This document shows positions 40,387 through 48,667 of a stretch of DNA of 64,000 nt, piece after piece. Location of the stretch: positions 124,001 through 188,000 of the forward strand of contig NZ_VXCA01000017.1 in the NCBI RefSeq assembly GCF_011369485.1. Reading direction: 5' to 3'. The stretch comes from Pseudomonas atagonensis (GTDB lineage: Bacteria; Pseudomonadota; Gammaproteobacteria; Pseudomonadales; Pseudomonadaceae). A program made the position numbers and the translations under genes. A model generated the notes under the pieces. That model searched no databases, was not told the DNA's origin, and worked only from the letters and a program-made list of their open reading frames with translations. Positions within the stretch are counted from its first letter, which is position 1; each line of letters opens with the position of its first letter.

Positions 40387-42822
40387 ATGTTGCGCTCCAC
40401 CCTCGCCTGTACCCGTTTTGCCCTGGCTCTGGCGTCTGCCTTGCCGGGGCTGTGCGCACCGGTTGCGCGGGCGGATGCAGTGAATGCACAAACGCACGCC
40501 TATTCGCTCGCGCCCGGTTCATTGGTCGAGGTGCTCAACCGTTTTGCCGAACAGAGTGGCGTATTCCTCGCCGGCCACAACGACCTCGCCGCCGACAAGC
40601 GCAGCCCAGGCCTGAGGGGCAATTACACCCCCGGACAAGCGCTGCAGATCCTGCTCAAGGACAGCGGCCTGCAAGCCCAACCGCAAAGCGGCGGCGGTTA
40701 TGTCCTGCGCAGCGCCAACAGTGCCGGTTCGCTGCAACTGGACGCCACCACCATCTCCGGCAAAACCCTCGGCGCCATTACCGAAGACACTCACGCCTAC
40801 ACCACCGGCCAGACATCTTCGGCCACCGGCCTGCCGCTGTCCCTGCGCGAAACCCCGCAATCGGTGACCGTGATCACCCGCCAGCAACTCGACGATCAGG
40901 GCGCCACCGGGATCGCCGATATCCTGCGCCGTGCGCCCGGCATCAGCGTGCAGAACTACGACAGTGAACGCTGGGAGTTTTCCAGTCGCGGCGCGCCGAT
41001 CACCAATTTCCAGTACGACGGGGTCAACACCGATTACGACGGTGTCTACGATTACGGCACCACCAGCACCGACATGGCCACGTTCGACCGCATCGAAATC
41101 ATCAAAGGCGCCAGCGGCCTGATGACCGGCTCCGGCGATCCGTCCGCCACCGTCAACCTGATCCGCAAACGCCCGACGCCAGCCTTTCAGGCTGCGCTCA
41201 GCGCTGGCGTCGGTTCGTGGGACAACTACCGCAGCGAAGCAGACGTCGCCGGGCCGCTGACCGCGAGCGGCAATCTGCGCGCACGCTTCGTCGGCGTTCA
41301 TCAACAGCGCAGCGCCCACGCCGATCACTACCTGAACAGCAAAGACATCGCCTACGTCATCGTCGAAGCCGACCTGACGCCGCAGACGTTGCTGACCCTC
41401 GGTTTCGACCAGCAGAACACCCGCTCGCGCGGCGCGAGCTGGACCGGTTTCCCGATGTTTTACAGCGACGGCTCACGGACCAGTTTTTCCCGCTCGTTCA
41501 ACCCGGCCACGGACTGGAGTCGCCGCGACTTCAGCAACCAGACGCTGTTCGTCGCCCTCGCCCGGCAATTGCCAAATGACTGGACGCTGAAACTCAGCTA
41601 CGACCGCAAACACCGCGAGCACGACACCCTGCTCGGCTCCGCCAGCGGCGGCAATCCGGATCCGCTGACGGGCGACGGAATGTTTCTGTACATGGGCAAA
41701 TTCAAGGGTGACGAGGTGCAAGACAACCTCGATCTGCACCTCAATGGCCCGTTCAATCTGTTCGGGCGCGAGCACCAGTTGATGGCCGGTTTCATGTCGA
41801 TGAACACCCGGCAGGACAACCCGGTCTACGGTTCGGTCTACCCGCCATTGGCCGGCAGCATTTTCGACTGGCGCGGCGAGTTCGCCAAACCCGATATCCC
41901 GCCAGTCGGCCACGATGCTATCCGCCAAAGGCAGACGGGCGCGTACGTCTCGACGCGCCTGAAGGCCAGCGACGATCTGGCGTTGATTCTTGGTGGGCGA
42001 GTCAGCCAGTTCACCGCCAGCGATCACCTCGACTACAACGACCCGGGCACCGCCGATGTTCGCGACGGCTATCGCCAGACCGGCGTGGTCACGCCGTACG
42101 CGGGCATCGTCTACGACCTCAACGACAGCTACTCTCTGTACAGCAGTTACACGCGTATTTACCAACCGCAGTTGAGCAAGGACGCCACGCGTCAGGTACT
42201 CGACCCGGTGCAGGGCGACAGTTATGAAGCGGGGATCAAGGCCGAGTACTTCGACGGTCGGCTCAACGCCGGTTTTGCCGTGTTTCGCATCGAGCAGGAC
42301 AACGTCGCCGAGCAAGTCAGCGGTTTCGACAATCAAGCGGTGTACCGCGCCGTGCAAGGTGCGACCACCAAAGGGTTCGAGTTCGAACTGGCCGGCGAAG
42401 TCGCCGAAGGCTGGAACCTCTCTGCCGGCTACGCCTACAACCACACCCGCGACGCCAAGGGCGATCCGGTCTACGCCTCGATCCTGAAAACCACCGCACC
42501 GGAGCAATTGATCCGCCTGTTCACCACCTATCGTCTGCCCGGTTCCTGGGAAAACCTGACGCTGGGCGGCGGCGTCAGTTGGCAGAGCGCGTTTTTTGGC
42601 GACGTCTTTCAACCCGCGGCCGGGCAGAACGTGCGCATCACTCAGGACAGTTACTACCTGGTCGACGCGATGGCGCGTTATCGCTTCAACGAGCATGTGA
42701 GCAGCACGCTCAACATCAAAAACCTGCTCGACAAGACCTACTACACCGGGCTGGGCAACTTCGGCACCGGTTTCTATGGCGAACCGCGCAGCCTGCAGCT
42801 GACCACGCGCTGGGATTTCTGA
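40387..42822 (+). CDS. TonB-dependent siderophore receptor with STN signalling domain
   Basis: Outer-membrane receptor of 811 residues. After a signal peptide (MLRSTLACTRFALALASALPG, cut near ARA-D) comes an STN domain (about 35-115: YSLAPGSLVEVLNRFAEQSG), then the plug (ETPQSVTVITRQQLDDQG) and the 22-strand barrel ending in the aromatic RWDF. The FpvA/FoxA type binds a ferric siderophore and passes a signal to the FecR protein. I take the ATG 40387, not the TTG at 40366. The siderophore cannot be named from sequence. A paralogue without STN is at 56366. Confidence 0.95.
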   Translation: MLRSTLACTRFALALASALPGLCAPVARADAVNAQTHAYSLAPGSLVEVLNRFAEQSGVFLAGHNDLAADKRSPGLRGNYTPGQALQILLKDSGLQAQPQSGGGYVLRSANSAGSLQLDATTISGKTLGAITEDTHAYTTGQTSSATGLPLSLRETPQSVTVITRQQLDDQGATGIADILRRAPGISVQNYDSERWEFSSRGAPITNFQYDGVNTDYDGVYDYGTTSTDMATFDRIEIIKGASGLMTGSGDPSATVNLIRKRPTPAFQAALSAGVGSWDNYRSEADVAGPLTASGNLRARFVGVHQQRSAHADHYLNSKDIAYVIVEADLTPQTLLTLGFDQQNTRSRGASWTGFPMFYSDGSRTSFSRSFNPATDWSRRDFSNQTLFVALARQLPNDWTLKLSYDRKHREHDTLLGSASGGNPDPLTGDGMFLYMGKFKGDEVQDNLDLHLNGPFNLFGREHQLMAGFMSMNTRQDNPVYGSVYPPLAGSIFDWRGEFAKPDIPPVGHDAIRQRQTGAYVSTRLKASDDLALILGGRVSQFTASDHLDYNDPGTADVRDGYRQTGVVTPYAGIVYDLNDSYSLYSSYTRIYQPQLSKDATRQVLDPVQGDSYEAGIKAEYFDGRLNAGFAVFRIEQDNVAEQVSGFDNQAVYRAVQGATTKGFEFELAGEVAEGWNLSAGYAYNHTRDAKGDPVYASILKTTAPEQLIRLFTTYRLPGSWENLTLGGGVSWQSAFFGDVFQPAAGQNVRITQDSYYLVDAMARYRFNEHVSSTLNIKNLLDKTYYTGLGNFGTGFYGEPRSLQLTTRWDF

Positions 42823-42916
42823 TTGGCAGCCACTTGTCGATCTACGGCTCCGCCAGACGACCAAGGACTGACTACGCTGTTATTCCAGACTGTCTAACCT
42901 GCCGAGGACAACTGTC

Positions 42917-43420
42917 ATGCAACGCTTTCAGAAACTCACACCCTGCCTGTGGTTCGACGATCAAGCGGAAGCGGCCGCGAAGTTTTACTGCACGATCTTC
43001 GATCACTCGAAAATCACCGGCCTGACCCACTACAGCAAGGTCGGTCAGGAATTTCACGGTAAGCCGGAAGGTGCGGTCATGACCGTCAGCTTCGAACTCG
43101 ACGGCCAGACCTTCACCGGCCTCAATGGCGGGCCGATGTTCAAGTTCAGCGAAGCCATTTCATTTCAGGTCAATTGCCAGAACCAGGAAGAGGTCGACCA
43201 CTTCTGGGGCAACCTCTCGGCCGGTGGCCCGGTCGAGGCGCAACAGTGCGGCTGGCTCAAGGACAAGTTCGGCGTATCGTGGCAGATCGTACCGGTGGCG
43301 TTCATGCACATGATGACCGACCCTGACCAGACCAAGGCGCAACGGGCGATGCAGGCCATGTTCGGGATGAAAAAACTCGACATTGCCGAACTGGAGCGGG
43401 CGTTTGCCGGGCAGAGCTAA
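42917..43420 (+). CDS. VOC family protein (PhnB / 3-demethylubiquinone methyltransferase-like)
   Basis: 167 residues, a double betaalphabetabetabeta unit with CLWFDDQAEAAAKFYCTIF and GVSWQIVPVAFMHMMTD. The family is annotated after PhnB and demethylubiquinone methyltransferase but its reactions are mostly unknown. GAGGAC stands before the ATG. Confidence 0.88.
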   Translation: MQRFQKLTPCLWFDDQAEAAAKFYCTIFDHSKITGLTHYSKVGQEFHGKPEGAVMTVSFELDGQTFTGLNGGPMFKFSEAISFQVNCQNQEEVDHFWGNLSAGGPVEAQQCGWLKDKFGVSWQIVPVAFMHMMTDPDQTKAQRAMQAMFGMKKLDIAELERAFAGQS

Positions 43421-43455
43421 TACACTCGGGCTCTGGCCTGCCGAGAACCACAACA

Positions 43456-44289
43456 ATGAAACACGCTGCCGCCAAGAACCCCGAACAAGCTCCGCGCTTC
43501 TGGCGCGACGACGCCCTGCCCTTTATCGAAGCGCGGGCCATCGCCGATGGGCGTGAGGTCTGCTACTCGCGGCATTCCCACGCGCATTTTTCCATTGGAG
43601 CGATTACCGCCGGGCGCAGCACTTATGTGCATGAACAATCCTCGTTCGAAGTGGCGGCCGGCACGGTGGTGCTGATGAATCCGGGGGACGTGCACGCGTG
43701 CAACCCGATCGATGATCAGCCGTGGTCGTATTTGATGTTGTATGTGGAAACGCCGTGGCTGACGGATTTGCAGCATCAGTTGGGGTTCAGTGCGGAACTT
43801 GAGTTTCGGCGGTTTTCCGATACGCACTTGAAGGATGCTCGCCTGTTTCGCGACTTGAATACGTTGTACGCCGTACTGGTCGACGATCAGCAAGACGTGC
43901 TGCGCAAACAAAGTGCAGCGGTGGAGTTTTTCAGCGACCTGCAACTGCGCCTGAACCCAATCGAACCTCCGCTGCGCGAACCGAACTTCAAACTCGAACG
44001 CGCCGCCGACTTCATCCGTCAGCAATGTACCGACCTGCTCAGCCTCGACGACATCTGCGCGGCTGCCGAGCTGTCACCGTCCTACCTGATTCGCGCGTTC
44101 AAACAACACTTCGGCATGACGCCCCATGCGTTTTTGGTCAACCAGCGCATTCAGTTCGCCCGCGAACGGTTAAGGGGCGGCCAGTTGATTGCGGATGTGG
44201 CGCTGGAGGCAGGGTTTGCCGATCAGGCGCATTTTCAGCGGGCATTCAAACAGCATCTGGCGGCAACACCGGGCCAGTATCGGGGGTGA
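43456..44289 (+). CDS. AraC-family transcriptional regulator
   Basis: 277 residues with an N-terminal cupin-like ligand domain (HSHAHFSIGAITAGRSTY, VVLMNPGDVHACNP) and a C-terminal double helix-turn-helix (LSLDDICAAAELSPSYLIRAFKQHFGMTPHAF and IADVALEAGFADQAHFQRAFKQHL). In related genomes this type of regulator often borders a LysE exporter, and one is found here at 47557 beyond the large repeat protein; I infer that it may control that exporter. Confidence 0.9.
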   Translation: MKHAAAKNPEQAPRFWRDDALPFIEARAIADGREVCYSRHSHAHFSIGAITAGRSTYVHEQSSFEVAAGTVVLMNPGDVHACNPIDDQPWSYLMLYVETPWLTDLQHQLGFSAELEFRRFSDTHLKDARLFRDLNTLYAVLVDDQQDVLRKQSAAVEFFSDLQLRLNPIEPPLREPNFKLERAADFIRQQCTDLLSLDDICAAAELSPSYLIRAFKQHFGMTPHAFLVNQRIQFARERLRGGQLIADVALEAGFADQAHFQRAFKQHLAATPGQYRG

Positions 44290-44320
44290 AGAAAAACGGC
44301 CCGCATTGCTGCGGATAAAG

Positions 44321-47068
44321 TCATTTGGGCACCACTGCGATCGCACCGAGAGTGAATTGATTTGACCATCCTAAAGAGCTATATAAATCGTCGATTAATG
44401 AGTAGAAGCCTATTTGCCAGCCAAACCCAAGCGTGATCGGGATTCCGTAGCTGACCATATATATGCCTCCATTTTCAACGTCAATATTCCCAAACACGTC
44501 TCGCAAAACATGGGTGAAGTTGGCTTCAAGGTTTGGAAGAGTCAGTATGTTAACGGCAGGAGTAACCCCTCCCTGGTTTTTTACCCATTCTTGTGCCGCA
44601 ACATTACCTTCTTTTCCTGGGAAAACAGGACGGGTCTGGATAAGCTCGAACACATTGGATACCTGCACGGGATATGAAACCTTTTCACCTGATTGGTCGC
44701 TAACCTGAATATTGGCCGATCCCGACTTAAGGCCACTCACCTTTCCACCCGATGTAACCGAAGCCACTGCTGAATTGTCGGATTGATAGAAGTATGGAGG
44801 GATTCCTTCCGTCGGCGTTCGTGCAGCTGTATTGCCTGGTACTTCCTTAGAGGACCAGCCGTATCTCTGGATAAACTTCACGGCATTCAACACCATCAGT
44901 GTTTGATCGATCACCAATCGAGCAACAACGGTCAGGGTCCAGACATTGGAGTACACAGTCCCGGGGTGATACAGCGACTGAATGTAGAACCGGTGGGCGC
45001 CCTTCGCGACCGTGATGGTGATCGAATAGTTGCCCGCCGCGTTGGCGGTCACCTTACCCAACGGCTTCGCGGTCGCGCCGCTGCCATCGTACAACTCACC
45101 CCGCTGGTCAGGGCTCAGCTTGCCGCTGATCACCAGCGTGTTCGCCGTGGTCGACCCTCCTTTCGCAACAAGCTTACCGGTGGCGGTGTTCTCGTTCACG
45201 CTGCCGATGGTCGGCGCGATGAGCGCCACAGCCTTGACCGTGTACACCTGATCCGGAAACTTCGTCGCTGTCGCAAAGTTGTTGCTCTTGTCCTCCGACA
45301 CCCAGAATTGCACCGTCAACGACTTACGGTCACCCAGTTGCGCCAGATAGCTATTAAGCACGTTCTGCACATATTTGCCCTGACTGATCCAGGTCGGATT
45401 AGTCTGCGCCGGCAGGCCGTTCCAGAGTTGCAGGTCATGCGCGCTGCCGTCGGTCTTGAACCCCAGCAATTTCAGCCAACATGGCTGGCCAGCTACCATG
45501 CCGCTCCAGGTCAGCGCATGAAGCGTTGCGTCTTTTCCTGCCAATGCTGCGACGTCCAGCACCCCGCCATTGGCCTCTGCGTCCAGAATAATGGGCCGGT
45601 GGAGCACCCGCCGGCTGACGGTATACACCTGATCCGGAAACTTCGTCGCCGTCGCAAAGTCGTTGCTCTTGTCCATCGACACCCAGAACTGCACCGTCAA
45701 CGACTTACCGTCAGCCAGTTGCGCCAGATAGCTGTTGAGCACGTTCTGCACATATTTGCCGGAGCTGATCCACGTCGGATTGGTTCTCGCTGGCAAACCG
45801 TTCCAGAGTTGCAGGTCATGCGCGCTACCGTCAACCTTGAACCCCAGCAACTTCAGCCAGCATGGTTGGCCATCCACCATGCCACTCCAGGTCAGTGCAT
45901 GCAGTGTTGCGTTTTTGCCATTCAGCAGCGTTACGTCCAGCACTTTTTTGTTTGCCTCGGCCTCTAGGATGATCGGGGGATTCAACACCTGTTGCACAGC
46001 CTTGATCATGTACACCTGATCCGCAAACTTGGTCGCCGTCGCAAAGTTGTTGCTCTTGTCTTCCGATACCCAGAACTCCATCAACAAACCGAAGCCATCG
46101 GCCAATTGGGACAGGAAACTGGCCGGCAGCGGTTTTGGCCAGAAGCCCTGGCGGACCCAGGTCGCATTGACCTGACTGGCACCGCCATTCCAGATCCGCA
46201 AGGTGACGGTTGAGCCGTCTGGTTTCTGCCCGGTCAGTTTCAGCCACACCTGCTGCCCCACCTCGATTCCCGTCCATATCTGGCCGTGAATCGTGGCGTT
46301 TTTGCCGTTCAGTGCTGTCACGTCGAGAATTTTGTCCGGTTCCCCCTGTACGATGATTGGCGGGTTATACACTTTCTGATTGGCGGTGATGGAGATTGAA
46401 GTCGTCGGCGACAATTTGCGGTTGCTCAGCTGATCGACCACCGTGGCGCTCACCGGATGGGTGCCGTCACCGATCTGCTGAAGGTCTGCAGTCGTCAGGG
46501 TGTAGGTGATCGGGTTGGCAGGATGGACGTAGGCAATGGTTTTACTCCACGTCCCCACGGTCAGCTTTACCACGTCATATTCGCGTGGATAGCTGCGCGT
46601 GAGGGTGATCGTGGCCGGCTGCCCCGGGCCGATGCTGGCCGGATGGCTGACCGTGATACCGGAGGCCGGGTTGTTGAACAGCACGTTCAGTATCGGATCG
46701 GATTTATCTTTACTACCGCTGACCCGGGTGACTTCGTAGTACAGCGTATTGCGACCATCCTTCAACCCTCCCCAAGGTAACTCCATAAAAATGCGGTCGT
46801 TCTCTTCGCCTGGCTTGATCGGCTTGATCACGGATGTCGCCTGGCCGTTGACCCACAGCCTTACGGAGTCACCTGCTGCAAAAAGAGTGGAAAACAACGT
46901 GATCGGGTCGATCACCATAAAGAGTTTGGTGGATGGCGAATGAATGCTTTCGGGAATGCCGAGATGGTAGGCCCCTGGCGGTTGCAGGTTTTCTTCTGCG
47001 CCGGGAATGGCCATCGGATATAGCTGGAGCAAGGCGTTGATTTGTGTCGAATTGACGTTGATGCTCAT
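44321..47068 (-). CDS. Large repeat protein with three ~127-residue repeats and Ig-like domains
   Basis: 915 residues. An N-terminal region (1-230) has a proline-rich start and an Ig-like segment from about 138 (GITVSHPASIGPGQPATITLT). Three related modules follow at about 236-362, 364-490 and 492-617 (NPPIIxEAEANKKVLDV ... NGKNATLHALTWSGM ... FWVSEDKSNNFATATKFPDQVYTV); modules 2 and 3 are nearly identical. A Big-like domain is near 620-715 and a Big_2-like domain near 750-803, with a unique tail. There is no signal peptide or sorting motif, yet the architecture looks extracellular. AGGAG lies before the ATG. A lux-box-like palindrome is about 75 bases upstream. Function unknown. Confidence 0.9.
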   Translation of the reverse strand: MSINVNSTQINALLQLYPMAIPGAEENLQPPGAYHLGIPESIHSPSTKLFMVIDPITLFSTLFAAGDSVRLWVNGQATSVIKPIKPGEENDRIFMELPWGGLKDGRNTLYYEVTRVSGSKDKSDPILNVLFNNPASGITVSHPASIGPGQPATITLTRSYPREYDVVKLTVGTWSKTIAYVHPANPITYTLTTADLQQIGDGTHPVSATVVDQLSNRKLSPTTSISITANQKVYNPPIIVQGEPDKILDVTALNGKNATIHGQIWTGIEVGQQVWLKLTGQKPDGSTVTLRIWNGGASQVNATWVRQGFWPKPLPASFLSQLADGFGLLMEFWVSEDKSNNFATATKFADQVYMIKAVQQVLNPPIILEAEANKKVLDVTLLNGKNATLHALTWSGMVDGQPCWLKLLGFKVDGSAHDLQLWNGLPARTNPTWISSGKYVQNVLNSYLAQLADGKSLTVQFWVSMDKSNDFATATKFPDQVYTVSRRVLHRPIILDAEANGGVLDVAALAGKDATLHALTWSGMVAGQPCWLKLLGFKTDGSAHDLQLWNGLPAQTNPTWISQGKYVQNVLNSYLAQLGDRKSLTVQFWVSEDKSNNFATATKFPDQVYTVKAVALIAPTIGSVNENTATGKLVAKGGSTTANTLVISGKLSPDQRGELYDGSGATAKPLGKVTANAAGNYSITITVAKGAHRFYIQSLYHPGTVYSNVWTLTVVARLVIDQTLMVLNAVKFIQRYGWSSKEVPGNTAARTPTEGIPPYFYQSDNSAVASVTSGGKVSGLKSGSANIQVSDQSGEKVSYPVQVSNVFELIQTRPVFPGKEGNVAAQEWVKNQGGVTPAVNILTLPNLEANFTHVLRDVFGNIDVENGGIYMVSYGIPITLGFGWQIGFYSLIDDLYSSLGWSNQFTLGAIAVVPK

Positions 47069-47140
47069 GTTGCTCTCCTGGCGTACGGTGAGAAGCCATC
47101 TTCGGGGCGAGGTTCATGACACCGCGAAAGGAGAACGTCG

Positions 47141-47164
47141 TCACCTGTCAGATCTGACAGGTGA
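47141..47164. promoter_or_regulatory. Perfect 24-bp palindrome resembling a LuxR-type (las/rhl) box
   Basis: The left half is TCACCTGTCAGA and the right half its exact complement. The inner 20 bases agree with the degenerate Pseudomonas las-rhl box NHCTRNSNNDHNDKNNAGNB at every position, with the CAGATCTG core seen in LuxR, TraR and RhlR sites. Its centre is about 84 bases upstream of the large repeat protein's start, close to where an activator site would be expected. Confidence 0.65.
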
Positions 47165-47217
47165 GCGTGGTTTACAGACGAATGGTCGTCGACGAACATT
47201 TTTCCAGCAGACACAAA

Positions 47218-47240
47218 AACGGCCCCGGAATGGGGCCGTT
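47218..47240. terminator. Terminator hairpin belonging to the truncated minus-strand gene
   Basis: AACGGCCCC / GGGGCCGTT around a 5-base loop, followed by a T-run on the minus strand. It lies just downstream of the truncated reading frame at 47254-47334. Confidence 0.85.
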
Positions 47241-47253
47241 TCGGTTTTATCAA

Positions 47254-47334
47254 TCAGACACGGGGCTCAGCCGCCACCTCCAGCTTGTCCAGCGCCCGAT
47301 TCACCGCCAGCTCTGCGATACGAAGAGGTGCCCG
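47254..47334 (-). pseudogene. C-terminal remnant of a DUF6124-like small protein gene
   Basis: The minus strand encodes 26 residues, RAPLRIAELAVNRALDKLEV..., then a stop; TAG stands directly before them. The AELAVNRALD piece matches the C-terminal signature of the small pseudomonad DUF6124 proteins as I remember it. No start codon and no upstream part are present, so the 5' portion seems to have been lost, while the gene's terminator is kept. Confidence 0.55.
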
Positions 47335-47556
47335 CTATACGCGCTCTAGAACCGGCAGACCCGAAGGTCTCCCACGTACAGCCGCTATAAAACTTGAGTA
47401 TGTTGTGCGTCCAGAGATTGCGGGCTGCGAGACCGGTCGCTTATTTATCATCGAGCCGGAAACGGCGGATTCTGGTGGATGCGTAGGCAATGGCGCAAGG
47501 TATTGTGGATTGTCGGAAGCATCCTTAATCACCTTTAAACCCATGGCTCGCCACGC
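47335..47556. other. Intergenic stretch without a recognisable gene
   Basis: About 220 bases between the gene remnant and the LysE exporter stop. Base composition is more AT-rich than the surroundings. Short frames exist on the plus strand but lack a ribosome site and family features; it may be decayed sequence. Confidence 0.5.
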
Positions 47557-48144
47557 TTACGGCAGCAACAGATACCCCGCACTCATCGCCAGCAACAACG
47601 CCATCATCCGGTTGAACCATCGCATCCCCGCCGGATTGCCGAGATAACCGCGCAAGAACGTCCCGGCATACACCCAGCAACCCACCGACAGATAACAGAT
47701 CACCAGATACACCGCCGCAAACTGCCAGACCAGTCGCGCCTCGCCATCGGCGACAAATGCGCCCATCCCCGCCACGCAGGCCAGCCAGGCTTTGGGGTTG
47801 AGCCACTGCATGACCGCGCCGTACAACATCGAGGGCGCACGGCCGGTTCCGCCGGTATTCAATTGCCCGTCATCACTGGCCAGTTTCCAGGCCATGAACA
47901 GCAGAAACGCCACGCCGGCCAGTTGCACCACGCGGGTCATGAACGGCCAAAGTTTGAGCACTTCGTGCAACCCCAGCCCCATCAGCACCAGCAGCAGCAC
48001 AAACCCCAACGTGGCGCCCGCGACATGACGCTGACTGGCACGAAAGCCGAACTGCGCCCCCGCGCTCAACGCCACAATATTCACCGGCCCCGGGGTAATG
48101 GACGCAGCCAGAGCAAACGCCGCCATCGACACAATCAGACTCAT
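47557..48144 (-). CDS. LysE/RhtB family amino-acid exporter
   Basis: Inner-membrane protein of 195 residues with about six membrane segments. The family motif is SITPGPVNIVALSAGAQFGFR at the N-terminus, with the NPKAWLACVAGMG loop. It probably exports an amino acid or a related compound. It converges, beyond accessory DNA, on an AraC regulator gene at 43456. Confidence 0.92.
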   Translation of the reverse strand: MSLIVSMAAFALAASITPGPVNIVALSAGAQFGFRASQRHVAGATLGFVLLLVLMGLGLHEVLKLWPFMTRVVQLAGVAFLLFMAWKLASDDGQLNTGGTGRAPSMLYGAVMQWLNPKAWLACVAGMGAFVADGEARLVWQFAAVYLVICYLSVGCWVYAGTFLRGYLGNPAGMRWFNRMMALLLAMSAGYLLLP

Positions 48145-48255
48145 CGCACACCTTCTTCAAAACGAGGAACAAGGCGCTCACCCTAACCAGCGCCTCATCC
48201 CGGGTATTGAAGAAAATCGCCCTGACAACACCATTCCTGCATCCCCCGACCATTA

Positions 48256-48654
48256 CTGTGGGAGGGGGCTTGCTCCCGAAAGCGGCAGGTCAGGCGACAT
48301 CCATGCTGAATGTGCCGGCCCCTTCGTGAGCAAGCCCACTCCCACCCTGAATTTGTGGGCAGCCCCAAGTCCTGCATCCACCGACAAACTGTGGGAGTGG
48401 GCTTGCTCCCGAAGGCGGCAGGTCGGGCGACATCCATGCTGAATGTGCCTACCCCTTCGTGAGCAAGCCCACTCCCACCCTGAATTTGTGGGCAGACCCA
48501 AGTCCTGCATCCATCGACAAACTGTGGGAAGGAGCTTGCTCCCGAAGACGGCGGGTCAGGCAACATCAATACTGAATGTGCCGGCCCCTTCGTGAGCAAG
48601 TCCACTCCCACCCTGGATGTGTGGGCAGACCCAAGTCCTGCATCCATCGACACT
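48256..48654. repeat. Tandem array of three 133-bp REPIN units
   Basis: Units begin at 48256, 48389 and 48522, an exact 133-base period. Each holds a left REP (CTGTGGGAGTGGGCTTGCTC and variants), a spacer with CATGCTGAATGTGCC, an inverted right REP (GAGCAAGCCCACTCCCACCC) and the linker GGGCAGACCCAAGTCCTGCA. The units differ at only a few positions. The array lies between the LysE exporter start and the bphP stop. Confidence 0.95.
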
Positions 48655-48667
48655 CCCGGACTGACTA

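Noticed and set aside
47285..47647. Plus-strand frame of 120 codons upstream of the LysE exporter end
   Set aside because: It runs into the antisense of the LysE gene, has no ribosome site and no recognisable family; treated as non-coding.
48256..48654. Direct repeats that could suggest a CRISPR array
   Set aside because: The period is 133 bases, all parts of the unit repeat (no unique spacers), and the units are REPINs; no cas gene is nearby.
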